Assembly: GCF_002078875.1 (NCBI RefSeq)
Contig: NC_034438.1
Coordinates: forward strand, 17,107,747-17,171,746
Source: Numida meleagris
Lineage: Eukaryota; Chordata; Aves; Galliformes; Numididae
Reading direction: 5' to 3'
Length of the DNA stretch: 64,000 bases
Shown here: positions 25,401-38,900 of the stretch, one piece after another
Layout: every line of letters starts with the position of its first letter
Position numbering within the stretch: position 1 is the stretch's first letter
Position numbers and translations under genes: made by a program
Notes under the pieces: generated by a model
What the model was told of the DNA's origin: nothing
The model's input: the letters and a program-made list of their open reading frames with translations, nothing else
The model's database searches: none

Positions 25401-28400
25401 GAAAGGCAAGATACACACTGGGATGAAATAGCCAGCTGAGAGTAGGTTAAAGGTATTAAGATTCTTCCTGTGTAAGTTATCGCTACACAGATAAAAAAAT
25501 AAAGCGCAATTAACCCACATTAAAAATTACAAATGTATTTCTCACTTATACTGTGTTTTAGTCTGGTATTCACCTTTCCACCACTTTTTAAAAGGTGGAA
25601 TCTGTTATACTGTGCTCTACAGTGCAACATATGAGCAGGTCTCACCACACCTGAATCAAAACTGCTGAAGTACACCCAGCCTCTTGCATGGAAAGCCGAA
25701 TACTGCTGTTTCTGATGGAATCATCTTGTCACTACCAGAATCTTTTCAAGAGCAATTTCTTCGAGGCCTGAATCAGTGCCCATTGAAAGGAAAGGAAAGG
25801 ATTCCTATTGATGGCAGTAGGCCCAAATAAGCCAGAGGTCTAGGCTGCCTTTGCCAGGAAATTTTGTTTTGATGACTTTTAAAGCTTCGCTTTTGTACTT
25901 CACTTTCTTATGGAGCTTACTTTTCAGTTATTTTTTTCCAGACCTTTCATACTCTGGATAAAATGGAGTCGATGTGGTTCAGTCCCTGATTCAGCACAGA
26001 TCACTTTATCAGATTAATTCTTAGAGACTTGAGTCAGGGTGCTCTGAGAAGCATACACAATGTTAACACATTCTGCTGTCCAATAGCCTGGTTTTTTCAG
26101 TATGAACACATGGGATGAAGGTAAAAGCTAAAGAAAACAGTGTAATGCCCTCACAATAAAACCACAGAAGCCAGGCTTTTAACAAGTTTACCCTGTGGCT
26201 TAAGTTTTCTTGCAGTTTGGCTTAGGAGATAAGTATTGACATTTCAGTGCAGATAGGGATCACGGAAGATTTCACTGTGGAAGGAACTAGGATGGTCTCA
26301 TAAGCTCCCAGGGAAGGTGTGAGAGCCTGTGGTTATGTAAGTGCTCCTTTGATGCCACTAAATGGAAATTTATTACCCAGATGCAAATCAGGTGAACAAA
26401 CCTGTCTGAAAGGGGCTCATTAGGGCACCTGAGTTGCCTACAAAATAAGACAGGAAAGGAATGAAAAACAATGTACACTGTAGGCAAGAGTTTATTTCTG
26501 GAGATCTAACCCATCACCGATTGCAATAGCTATGATGAGGTAACTGCCTACCTGCAGAAAAGTAATACTTATCTGTGGCATACACAAGTACACTCAGCGT
26601 AAAGACTATGTTCTGCTGTCTTTAATTAACTTGCTTTCTTTTTCTGGAGTATATAGTTTCAGGCCAGACTTCAGATATTTAAATAAAAATAAAAAATAAA
26701 CATCAACCTCTCAGAATAGCAAATTTTGTTACACTTTCAATATAGCTAATATTTCAGAGAAGCAATTACAGCTACCTGGATCAGAGGTTACCCCTCAGCT
26801 TCTCACTCCTTTTGTATGTGTCATATCAAGGGCAGAGAAGATAACATTTAAACCTGAAACAACACTGAAAATCTAGTTAGGCAGTTGGTGAAACCACAAA
26901 GACATGATTTCAAGGGCTCAATAAATCTAGTTTCAAGAAGATGACAGCACTTAGGCAAGCTTAAATGGCTCATGGTAACTTGAGCAGAGGCAGGATGTGA
27001 TCTTTTTGCCCTTTGTTCATCTGGCTGCACCCATAAGTATCTGTACTTCTGTAACACAGGAGGAGTTTAGTTATGCAAATTCTCCCACTCAAACTGAAAG
27101 ACTAAAGCTGGTAAAGAGTCTTGCACTCCACTAGGAGAAGAAATGCCACGTGAACACAACCTTCTACAAATGCACGACGCCAGCACAAAGAAGCAGCAGG
27201 AATAATCCTCAAAGCCCCAGCAACCTGTACCCAACCTGTACCAGCCCAGAATGCTTGAAATCTTCACAGGAGGGTGAGGAGATCTCCCTGAAGTGGCTTA
27301 TGTTAACTTGATACCAGGTATCTGGGCTCCTTACTACACACCTTGTATGAAGACAACCAGATATTCAACGAAGAGAGAAATAAAAAAATAAGTTTCAGTG
27401 CAAAGCATTCTCCTCTCTGCCCCCGTATTTGGCCTGTAATTTGAGTCCCTTGTGGTAATTTTGTAATGCAGTCCCATTTTGCTCTAAGACATGAAACCAG
27501 CTGGGCAGCTGGGACAATGTCTCTGTTTGGCATGGCATTTAGTATCTAGCCTGGAACTCAAATGTGTAGGCATTTCTTTGCCCCTCGTATTGCAGCTGAA
27601 TGACTCTGCTGTGTTGATTTGAAATGACCTGACTAATCTCAACTTCCTCTAACAGTTTAATGAAATGTCAGAAGTGAACAAGGTCCATGGAATTGAAAAA
27701 ACACCATTCAAACAATGATGAAAAGAAACACATGGACAGCAGTTTTTAAACAGTCTTTGGACTACTGGAAATAATTCAGTGAGCTTTAGCCAAGCTGCAA
27801 CATAAACATACTAAGAAGGGATTGCAAAACGTTTTATATAAAGCTGCATTTTTCATCTGGACTGTTTAATCCACTTCAGGATTACAAAAATGAGATGTAT
27901 GGGAAAAGCCACTATTAGGTTAATTCAAAAAAAGTAAAAGACCCTCTATGCCCCCCTCATATCTGTTGGTGTTTGGCAACACAAACCACAAAGCAACAGT
28001 TATGTAGCTCTGGTTCCACCATCTGAAATTACAGGAGTGAGAGGCAAGAGGATCTGGCAAACTGAGTCCTGCTCCTTTCCAAGAAAAGCTTAATGGTGTT
28101 CTCAGCTGCAGAAGAAATGAAATATGCTGATCATAGCTCCAGCCTCACAGAATACCAACTAAGAGGGAAAAGCTTGCATCGTACTCCCAGTGAGCCATGG
28201 TACAATCAACTAAAACAAACTCTTTGATGCTTTGAATGTCATTAATATCTTATTTCCTATTATGAAGTAAAACGTCCCGAAAAGCAAAAATATGCTCTCT
28301 AGAGGTCACCAGATCTCCCACTTTCCCGTGCTACAGCAGGACGTTGCCATCATAGCAGTAATCTGAAAGTACACAGGAATTCCTGCCACTTTTGAGAATG

Positions 28401-31400
28401 CAGACTCTACCTCAAAGATTAGATCATCATACACTCTCCAGGAGTCTCTCCTTCCTGCAGCAGATCCATTCATTCAGTTATACTCCCTCTGCCTCTCAGC
28501 ACTGCTGTGCAATGCTAGGTTTGAGGGGCATTTGCGAATGAGGGTCACAAAGGAATTTCCAAACTTTAGGGCTGACAGCACGCTCTTGCATGTTAACAAT
28601 TGCCAGTACTCAAAGCTAAGAGATACCAAGCGTGAGCAATGACAGAAAACTTACCACCACTGCAACCTTTGCACTCTCAAGAGGATGCTCTATGAAGAAG
28701 GTGACATGATCACTTAATTAAAAGCTAACTCTTGTGCAGAAACCTAGAAGGCAGAGAAGAGAGCAATCCAGAAGCCAAATGGGCAAACCATAAAGCCAAT
28801 AAGACTTTCGGTATTGCAATCAAATGCCATTATCCTGGAATATTTTTCATCATGTGAAGCCTGAACATTTGAACTTTTTTTTTTTTTTTTAAACAAAAAT
28901 GTTACGTAAAATGCTTTCCCTAAATTCCTTTCTAAAGGATGCAACATTTGAATCCTGACTGCTCATTTTTGCTGCAAAAATCACTTGAACTACAGGATTT
29001 AATATATTAACTGGCATCCAGGCATGTATTAATACAGACAGAACTGGAAAAAATGGACTTGCAGAAGCAGATACAGCTGTGATTGACTGGCCAAAGTGAG
29101 ACAAAAGTGAAAGTTAGTAAGTAAAGGAGAGATTTTGAAAGCTGCTAGAAAAGGAAGGATCTGGACCAGACAACACTAAGTAAGTGGAACAGATAATGCT
29201 AGGCCATTACAGAGAAGGCTTGTAGAAGCTTGGATATAGAGAAGGTAATTTGCTCTCTCATCATGGGAGAAGACAGACTTAAAGCCCTGTCATCTGCCCT
29301 TGCCCTTGGAAAGTAAAACCATTTCTTTTTAACATGAGTCTTCCACTGAGACATGAATCCCTTGGTCAGGGTCTTCAGACCACATGCAATCACCCAGCCT
29401 CCGCTGCACAGACATGTCCACAACTGTTCTTGGAGCTTTATGGGAATTTCTCTGGCTACTGGTGGCTTTGGCAATGCCTAAAGCTCATGCTGGGTTAATT
29501 TCTTATATTGCTTCAGATCTGGATTTGAGCTTGATGATATCAGCCACGTGATCACAGTTGCTTGAGCCTCATGCAACGAAAACTTCAGTTTGTGTCACAG
29601 AGTTAACAGATTAATATGGAAGGCTGGATTTTCAGAGTGCAGTGAAGTAGGGATGCTGCCAAACACAAAGCCTGGTAGTGTTTTGAAGATAACTTTAAAC
29701 TTTTAATGCCTGGCGCTTGCCAGAGCTGACAGATGGCCTTTCACTTTTCAACCTATCCCAGCAAACTCAAACGTAAAGATAGAATTCATTGTTTCCATCC
29801 AAATTTATTCTTCTATGGAAAGACAAAAAACAACATTTCACAATGCACCATCAAGTCAATATATTATTTTTTTTCTGCTCTGTTAAATCACACGATGCTT
29901 CGCTGCAACAGTAAACATAAGGAATTGGAATTAGCTGGCCATCACTGCAGGTCACATGGGCAAGGAGGATGAAGTCTGCTGTTTTTTGTGCCTGCATGAA
30001 AAGAGACATCGCAATCTATCTCTTCTTTTTTCTTCTTAGGTGACTAAACTTGCTGTTACATTTAAAAAAATTACTTTTAAACTTATGATGTGGTTGCTGT
30101 CAAAGGAAAAAAAAAAGATCAAAACTTCATTCTGCTTACTGGATGTAAGCTGATTCTGACACTTGTGAATATCCCAGCTGCATGTAAAATGAAAAATATA
30201 TATACTTTTCATAGTAAAATGCATTTCAGGTGATGATAGCCTAATGAATTACTTCCTATCACTTTAATACTTATCATCTTATAATTAAACTTGGAGGTGT
30301 TAAAGTGCCTCAAGGACCTCTGGGCAATCCAGATCTAAAACGGGCTTTCAGGAAGGTACAGATAATTTCCCTCTACATTTTAACCAAATTAGATGATTGC
30401 ATATTGAGCGCTTGAAAAAGACACAAACAGAAGACACAATTAAGACGTATCAACATGAACTCTGTCTTACTTGGGAATTTCTGCTGAACTACTAGATCAT
30501 AATGGAAATCAGTTTTGCTGACATCAAATTTACTATTAGCCTCAACAGCAAGAATTCAACTCATGCAATCAAATCCATATGGAACATGGAAGAATATAAT
30601 CAAATGAAGCAGCTGCAGTCATCCAGGTTTGTACCAAGTTTAAGCACTGTATCTAAAATAAATAAGCACCTGCGTTTCATGTGAATCAGGCCAATGATGC
30701 CTGAGATTCTACATTTTTTTTTTACTTTCATTTTGGTGTTCGAGTTCTCTTCTATACCAAGTAACTTTGGAGGTTTAGCAACATTAAAGTTGAGGAACTG
30801 TAAACGTGCAAAATTAGTCAGAAGGAAGGACAGGTTTGCTGGGTAGGAAAAAAAAAATATAGAGTTTAATTTGTGAAACAGACTAGTGAGAACATTGAGG
30901 GAACACACCACCACATTACACACAGTGATGACTGCCTAGACATTCAAGTAAGAAGCTTAACTGAAATTTTATGGAAGAGGTCAGACTCAGTTCCTGCAGA
31001 GCAAATGTGCAAGCCAGTGCTAATGGTGCCAGCAGCATCAGAGGTACTCACTGTGAGGCAATGAAAAGGGGGGACTGATAAGTCATAGACAATAGGGAAA
31101 TCGTGTATTAGACAATAAGAATACACAAGCAAGATGACCAGGATGGTGTAAATAATTCCAATACAGAACAGATGGTGGGTGCACTCTTCACAACTTTGAT
31201 TTAAAGGCACAAAAAGCTCCAACAGACAAAAAGAAGAGAATCTGAAATAATGATGTGTATTTCACACAAATCAAAGGACACTTATGGAAGACAGAGTTTA
31301 AGAGTCTATGTTAGACAAATGGATCTGCATAATCACTACAAAAATTCATGTTATTCCCTAGATTATCTAGGTTACGATTTTCATTGTCTTTCTGATAAAA

Positions 31401-32156
31401 ATAGGAACTCTTATTCTACAGTGTAATTCTCTTCCCCAACTCAACCCTTCCTTCACAAACATTGCATCACTCTCCAATCTTTTTCCTTTTTTACTTATGG
31501 AGTTTAGCATTGCTTACACTTCTAATTATTCCACATTTGTTGACTCTTTTAATACACTGAAACTCTGTACAAAGAGAAGTTTTTACTCCCTCTCCTGCCA
31601 CTAATTTTCACCAACCTAATAAACACATACTTTCAGTCAGGACTCAGACTCTCAGGTAAAGGAAGGTGTGTACATACACATGTACACTCTCTTGGTTGGT
31701 AAACAAGATGTTAAAAACAAAACAAAATCAACAGTAATAACAACAACAAAACCCCACCACCCTTCCCAGATTCTTCCAGTTTCTTTTAAGAATCACCTAA
31801 AACAGGAATTACTTCCTTTAGTGCACAACTTGGAAGTATGCTAGCTTCGCCTGTAATGTCTCTGTTCAGGACTGAAACATCTAGAATGTCACTGAAGAGC
31901 ACAGTGAGAGATCACTAGATTAAGACCCTCTGAAGGAGTAAGAAACAAGCCTGCAAAGCATACTGCATCCACAGAACCACATAACAACTCCTGACAAGAC
32001 AACTTCACTTAGTTAAAAGAGTTGATGTGAGGTCAAGCCTGGAATTCTGATTTTGAGTCTTGTTCTATTTTTTTTTAATCCTCCTGACATTTTTCATTTT
32101 AAGATCACAAACAGCTTGTGTACATATTGGTTCTGAGTAAAACACTGGGATATGAG

Positions 32157-32162
32157 TTTATT
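32157..32162 (-). terminator. SLC38A9: Candidate SLC38A9 polyadenylation signal (distal)
   Basis: AATAAA on the minus strand, about 595 bases after the SLC38A9 stop codon. It is followed at a suitable distance by CA dinucleotides and then GT-rich sequence (GCTGTTTGTG). This combination looks better than the proximal signal. Confidence 0.5.
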
Positions 32163-32301
32163 GTTTCTTGTAGTTGGAATTTTTTACAGGAAGAATGTTG
32201 CCAAAACAATTTAATAGCATATTCAAAATTAAGAGCTCATTTTGACCCAAATGACTATAAACGAACCTTTCTTAAAAAAAAAAAAAAAAGGAAGAAAATA
32301 A

Positions 32302-32307
32302 TTTATT
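32302..32307 (-). terminator. SLC38A9: Candidate SLC38A9 polyadenylation signal (proximal)
   Basis: AATAAA on the minus strand, about 450 bases after the stop codon, followed closely by a long T run (the A run at about 32274-32289 on plus) that could act as a U-rich downstream element. It is an alternative to the signal at 32157. Confidence 0.4.
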
Positions 32308-32755
32308 CATTTTCCAAACAAAACAGTAAAACAATTACAACAGAAGAACATTTCAAACAGCTAGTGCTACAATATTGTAAAAGCATGTTTAGATTAAAGG
32401 TAAGAACAGTCCTCTTAGAGGAAAGAGGAGTTCTACAACTTAAAGTTGAAAGCAGAGTGTTTTGAGAAGTGAGCTGTAAAAAATTAAAATATTTAAGCTT
32501 CATTAACCCTTGATGTACATTCAGCAACAGCAGAACTACCCCACTGATATGTGAACTACTTCACTTATCTCAAAATTGTGTTTTTAGTGGAACAAAACAG
32601 GTTTCCTTTCAAGTGCCTGAAAGACATGTTTTGAATTCATTTCAAAGGTGCAGATTTTCTCAAGAAGATTGCATTATCATGTGTGATAATGTTGCTCAAG
32701 GCTGTGGCCAAATGTCACAGTACCACTTGTGACAGCCACACGGAGAAGGGGGTTT

Positions 32756-32921
32756 TCATAATAGGAATTGTGCAATCAGATTAGCCAGTCCAAGGAGGAT
32801 TATAAAGATGTGAATGATCAATGCTGGCCACGTCAGCTGCCCAGCACGACGAAGGGAGATCAAGTAGATGAGCGACGGATACACAAACACAAAGGCCAGA
32901 CCACACGTTGCTCCAGAGTAT
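32756..32921 (-). CDS. SLC38A9: SLC38A9 last coding exon: transmembrane helices 10-11 and stop
   Basis: The acceptor TTTCTTCAG is preceded by a very long pyrimidine tract. After a split arginine codon it reads [39 protein letters not shown], and [15 protein letters not shown], then TGA at 32758-32756. It carries helices 10 and 11. The last residues are FLL rather than the FFM of human. The 3' UTR follows directly. Confidence 0.96.
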
Positions 32922-35900
32922 CTGAAGAAAGGAGGGAGAGAAGTGGAGAAGAAGAAGGAAAGAAAAAAAAGGGGAAACAGAAAAAAAAAAACAACAACTT
33001 AGTGTTAACTTTTATTTCTTCTTGTCATTTTTTTTTCCACTCAAACTAGTGAACAATCTGACCAAACAATGGCTATCTGCAGCCACTAAACATTGATTTC
33101 TGTCCAATGTTTTCCTGCACTGGCATTAAATGATGTGTCTCTCAATCCCCTGACTCTGTACCTGCACTCTGACATGCCTCTGATGTTTCAGTCACATTCT
33201 CACATGATTCTAGAGATGGACTCACTATGGATGTTTTTACTTTGGGGAAATTCATCGACACACAACATAAAAATACCAACAGTGCATAATTTGTTAAGCA
33301 TCTTTTACTTACAGAACTGCAAATCTCATTGACTCCCACCCATCTGAGAATGCGTTTTAAAGCATGAGTGTGGAAATGCTCTTGAGTCTGCAACTTTTAT
33401 TTTAAATAACTTAATGAGATTCAAAAAACCTATTCTCCAGACCCAAAAAGATCAAAATGCCCTTCTGGAAACACAACCAACCACAGCAACCGGAATATTT
33501 AACTTTTTCTAACCATTCTCTTGCTTATCAAACCTTTTTCATTATTTTCCCCTGCTGTGAATGTCCACCTGCTAAGCTATAGTGCAGCCAAATGTAAATT
33601 ATTAACTAGCAACATATTTTATTTCAAAGATTTGATCATGCTTTCTACACAGCAGAAATACTGCTACATAAAATAAACCTGCGTAACAAAACTTGTAAAT
33701 GTATGTTAGATTGTGTATAGAAAATTTATCAGATGGAAATGCACTGTTCCAAATCCTTAATTGCCACACACAGTGAATGCATCAGCAGAAGATCAGTTTG
33801 CAAACAGAGATGTGTATTATATAATATTTATTTTCAGTTAATAAATAAAATGTCTCTATCACTGGAATCAGAACATTTTCACTAAAATGAGAATTAAAAA
33901 CAAAAGAAAAGGAAACGGAAAAAAGGACATCTCAAAGATCAGCTTTTGAGCAAAAGTTAGTTATTTTGCTATACTAATCAACCTGAGACTGTCATTCCAG
34001 CTTTATAATTGCAAATTACTATATTTTTAAACATCTCCCTCTCCTGGCTGCTGGAGGAAACATGCAAACTAGGAATGAATGACAGTGATTACGTATATAG
34101 AATCACAGAATGGTTTGCATTGGAAAAGACCTTAAATCCACCAAGTTCTAGACCCCCTCCACAGGCAGGCTTCCCCTCACCAGCTCAGGCTGCCCAGGGC
34201 CCCATCCAGCCTGGCCCTGAGCACCTGCAGGGATGGGGCACCCATGGCTTCTCTGGGCAGCCTGTGCCAGTGCTCACCACTGTATGAGTACAGGATTTCC
34301 TCCGGATATCTAACCTGAATTTCCCCTCTTTTAGTTTAAAGCTATTCTCTCTTGTCCTGTCACTATTAGATCATGTAAAAAGCTGGTCTCTCTCTTGTTT
34401 ACCAGCTCCCTTTAGGTACCGGAAGGTAACAATGAGGTCTCCCTAGAGCCTTCTCTTCTCCAGACTGAACAAGCCCAGCTCTCTCAGCCTTTCTTCATAA
34501 GAGAATTACAGAAATCCCATGTGTTTAACAGAGTAAACTTAAGATGTAATCTAGAAGTGCAATTTTTATGTTACTTTTCCCTTTTGAGTCACTTGCATTC
34601 TTTGACTTTTATCATGGACTTTCAAATTAGCTTCAAACGTTCTTAACATAAAAACTGAGAGAAATCACACAATAAGCAAGGAACTTTTATGCTGACATAG
34701 TATTCCTTGATGTGGATAGTTACATGGCAACCAGGTATAGCTCGAATGAAACTTGGGGAATCATCCCAGTCACCAGAGATATAAAGGAACAATTACAGAT
34801 AGCTGCTTGTCTGAACTCCTAAAGAGCAGATGCAGATCACTTACACTTCTAAAATTGCTCTGTACTACTTACAAAAGCCTAAGTCCACAAAATATGAAGT
34901 TACAATTACTTATGCTCTTATAGTTCTTTTTCAAAATTGAGACATAAACACATTAACACGATAGACAAGCTTAATGTGCAAAGCAATGCTTACCTTATGA
35001 TACCTCCGATATTCGGATAAAATCTTGCCATTGCTACTCCAGCTCCTACAATTGCTACGTTCAGAACAAGCACATGGAAAACACTACAGGGAAGTGAGAA
35101 AAAAGGTATTAAAATTGACACTGTATTTATTACAGAATACCATCACCTTTAATTTAAACTAATATTTAACAGGTACATGGATGATATTTTAATTAGCATG
35201 ACTCACTCAATTAATTCCACAGTAAACATAACATTTACTGAAAATTCTGAACACCAAACTAAATATCTAGTGTTTTGATTTGAAATATTCTTAAGGAGTA
35301 AGAATGTGTAATCTGGCAATTCTTCTGAAAACATCGTATGTGGTACTCAGCATTCAAGTATTACTGATGGATATTCAAATACTGAAGAAACCCACAAGAA
35401 AGAATTAGCTTGTTCAGAGAAAGACCTGGATTGCTCTGACTGCACTACAGAAACCAAAAGGAGAGATATATCACTGAAAGGAAAACATTACACAGAATAC
35501 TATGAAAAGCAAACAATCAAGCACCTTAATACATGACCTCTAATGTATTTTGATACGGAACAAACCTTTGAGATGTTGGATGTAATTTAATATCAGACAT
35601 GCATACTGCTTATACTGGATTTTTTTAAGTTGATTTTGTTTTTACAAATAATTTCCTGTTGCTTTCCTTTTTGCAGTAAGGATGAAAAAACTGGAGGTTT
35701 TCTGTTCTCCACAAGCAGCTTTTAATGCATGAGACTAACAGTGCAGGCATTATGCACACAGCTCACACTCAGGAGAGTATCACTTTTCTTTAGAGAATAT
35801 AAAATGTTGGCATATTTCAACATAACGTAAAGTCAGGAAATATAAGAAAAAACACTGGGATATTTTGGTCACACAGCTGTTCCTATGAAGGGAAAGAAGA

Positions 35901-38900
35901 ATTTGCACACAGGAAGCATAGACACAGTTTTTGTTGATTTCAGAATGGTTTGATTTCTTAAAATAATCAAAACCTGTAAGCTGACACTAATTGTTTTAAC
36001 TGCAGAAAGTATTTGTGCTACGTAGAAAGTCACTGAAGGACAATCTTTTCAAGTGGGTTACAGCTGAAATGGTAAAAGTCACCACCTTCATGGCTGAAAG
36101 ACTGGCTGCCAGCTTCCAGGTTTGGAATAAAGATTGGAGCAGCAAGGAGACTCATTCAAATGCAAGGGAACGCTGGTAATTCACATGCAAAGACATAATT
36201 GAAGATATGCACTATTTCTAGGATTTGCTCTTAAAAAAAGATCTAAAAAAGACAAACAACATCCTTAATTCTGTGCATGGCATTCTAGCAGTGGTGCATG
36301 AAGAGGTACACTTCAGACATTGAAGACAGCAGTGAGAACACAGCAGCTGTCATTTTAAGAGAAACACTGTCCCATATAAACCTGGTAAAACCCCAAGGAT
36401 CACATCAACTCCCATGAGTCATAGTATGAATAGAAGAAGGACCAAACATCCACTGCTTCTCTTAATATTCCTTAAAAAAATCTAATTAACTACAAAGTTC
36501 ACAAAATTTTTTGTTAACGTTTTCTTTCTCTCACCCTGCACACATGGCAGATTACAGGTCTCACTGTGAGATAACACAAATGAAGCCAAAAGTTTAGGAA
36601 CACAAAAAAATGGTGGCAATTCTTTCACTCCCCTTTTGCTGAGATAAATTTTCAGCAAGCAAGATTAAATAGAGTGCAGGCCTCACAATTCAGAAATGTT
36701 TTTCGAGTTTGGATTGGTACAGAATATTTTTTGCAGAAAAACTGAAAAAAGTTTGGAATATTTCATTTTGACATGCTTTAGAACAGAAATGATTTTGTAG
36801 TTCAAAGTTGTTGCTTTTTTAAAAGTTTATTCAAGCTTTTTACAACTTCAAAAGCAAATGCATGTTTGTGTGGGTCCATGCGTGCGCATGTGTGCTGTGA
36901 AACGAAGTATTATTCCAGTTTTTCATCTGGGGAAAAATGTCAGGGCAAGGAAGGATGTGTTTTTATTCAAGTGAAAACAATTGTCTGAAACTGCTGCAAC
37001 TTCCAAAACAATGCAGTGCTTGCAGAGGACTGTTCTGCAGTTTTTGCTGTCACAGCAACCTCAAGGAAAGTAATGAAACCAAAAAGCTTGAAAAGGATTT
37101 TAATCCATTCACTTCAAGGGAAAAGGTGACACCATTCCTCCCTGGAACATCTCTGCACCTCTTTCTACCATTTCAATAACAGCTCAGATTAGATCACGTT
37201 CCCAGTTCTCCAATACATTGGATTATGTATTTAAATCGTAACAAAACACTCCCTCCACACCTGTATGTTTGTGTTTTTTAACTATACAGATACTCACGGG
37301 TTATCTCACCTTTAAGAAAGGAAGAAGGTACATTCTTAAATGCTGACAAAGCAACTGGTATTTTGAAAATGATCCTTCTGAACAAGTAAGGATCTGACAT
37401 CTACAGCTACCAGTAGCTGCATTATTTCAGGCAGTACATTTTTTAATAAGATTCCAAGTTTTATGGAGGTGCACACCTGAAAGGACAGGCATTCTCCATA
37501 GCCAGTTATGTTTTAATAGGTTCTAAGTGGCTCAGTCTTAGTCTGTAGCTTGTGGTACACTCAATGGCCACCACACATTGCACAAGGCAATCAGAAAAGC
37601 AGTAATTTTTGGCGGTATAACCACATCACTTCTGGTTTTTTAGAACTATAGGGATAAAAGCATTCAGTAGATACATTGCATTAAGTCCTCTCCTGGGGAA
37701 GTGGTGGCTATGGTTAACCTTGTGAATAATGGTGGCAATATATATTTCACTAACTTCAGCATCCTTAAAGTAAGAATCACACCAAAAAGTGTAAAGACAA
37801 ACCCTGTGGCAGGTAATATTAAAGAAACTAAAGACGAAACTGGTTAAAAATCCTGACACGTCAGAAGCAAAGAAATTAGAAGTGCTGCACTGAGTGTGGA
37901 GTCACAACACGAACGCAAACATTTAAATAATAAAGAAAGCAAGAAAGCAAGGAAAGAAATCAAAACAAAGATAACTTAAGTAAAAATTTTTGAAAGGTTA
38001 CTGAATCTAAAACTGCATTTTCTTCCTGGAAGTCTCATTCAAGTGACACCAGTCAAAAGACTATGAACTACTGCAGTTCAGATGAAGAGCAGATCGCTAA
38101 ACGTGCATGCAAACAGCAGAAATGTACTTCACTGCATCAGAAGACACACATCTGTTGGAGAACTGGCAGGTCTGCTGGGCTGCCATGGAGTGAAGGGAGG
38201 ACCATCTTTAAGGAAAGCCACGGCATTTCTGTCCATCAGTTTATTTAACCTCTCAGAGCAAGAAAGATTTTAAAAAGAAACCCTAAAAACTGATGACTGT
38301 ATAAAGTATTTTATGCACGGCGTATAATTAATCAAGGGAATTCTCTGTCACAACTATCACCGTAACCACAAGCCAACAGTAAAACTAAAAAAAATTAGCT
38401 TTCTATACATGTGAGAAGATCCAGAATCACATCACAGGCAGTAGATAAACTACATGCCTCTGGCCATAAGTCACTCATTAAACGATGCCATTGTAAATAT
38501 ATCTCACTATAGAAAGTAATTTCCCAAAACACAGCATTTTGGCATTCTTTTACAACACAAGGGAAAGAAGAAAGATTTCCCTGGATTTTGTCCCAGTATG
38601 TCACTTTCTATGTTGTGGTCTGTACACTAATGTATGTTTTGCTCAATAAAAAATGAAATTAGGATGTGTTCTGTTGTCACTAAATCTTTTGTGGGAAGCA
38701 CAGGAAGGCTCAAGGCTTTGTGATGGTGCCTGTCATAAGATCACTGTGTCCAGCATGTCCACCTAAGTGTTTAAGACACGCTGTGGCACAGGTGTCTGAA
38801 ACTGGTCAACAAGGAGAATCCTTGACTTTTGAGTCAACTCGTCTTTAAGCTCTCCAAAGATAAGGATGATTCTTTTTCAAAAGGTAGAATTCAGATCAGT

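Larger units (their letters stand above)
9761..32150. other. Intergenic spacer between PLPP1 and SLC38A9
   Basis: No recognised protein-coding gene, tRNA or rRNA was found in these roughly 22 kb on either strand. Open frames are short (up to 148 codons at 22040-22486, minus), which is about what chance gives in this much sequence. Contents listed separately are a CR1 fragment at 10.4 kb, microsatellites near 11.5 and 12.5 kb, homopolymer runs near 18.2 and 18.5 kb, an 83-bp tandem duplication at 17.3 kb, and a weak candidate plus-strand terminal exon at 21.8 kb. The human interval between the same two genes is, to my knowledge, also without a conserved protein-coding gene. Distal regulatory elements may be present but cannot be called from one sequence. 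Confidence 0.7.
32140..32755 (-). other. SLC38A9: SLC38A9 3' UTR (extent approximate)
   Basis: This is the region after the TGA at 32758-32756 and up to the distal polyadenylation candidate. It holds no recognised coding sequence or repeat. The true 3' end cannot be fixed without transcript data. Confidence 0.5.
32922..34993 (-). other. SLC38A9: SLC38A9 last coding intron (2,072 bp)
   Basis: GTAAGC donor and TTCTTCAG acceptor. It contains a CR1 copy at 34098-34501 and the pyrimidine tract next to the acceptor. No other feature was seen. Confidence 0.9.

Noticed and set aside
34009..34287. A 92-codon plus-strand frame rich in proline and glycine
   Set aside because: It is translated CR1 sequence in the antisense direction and carries no gene.
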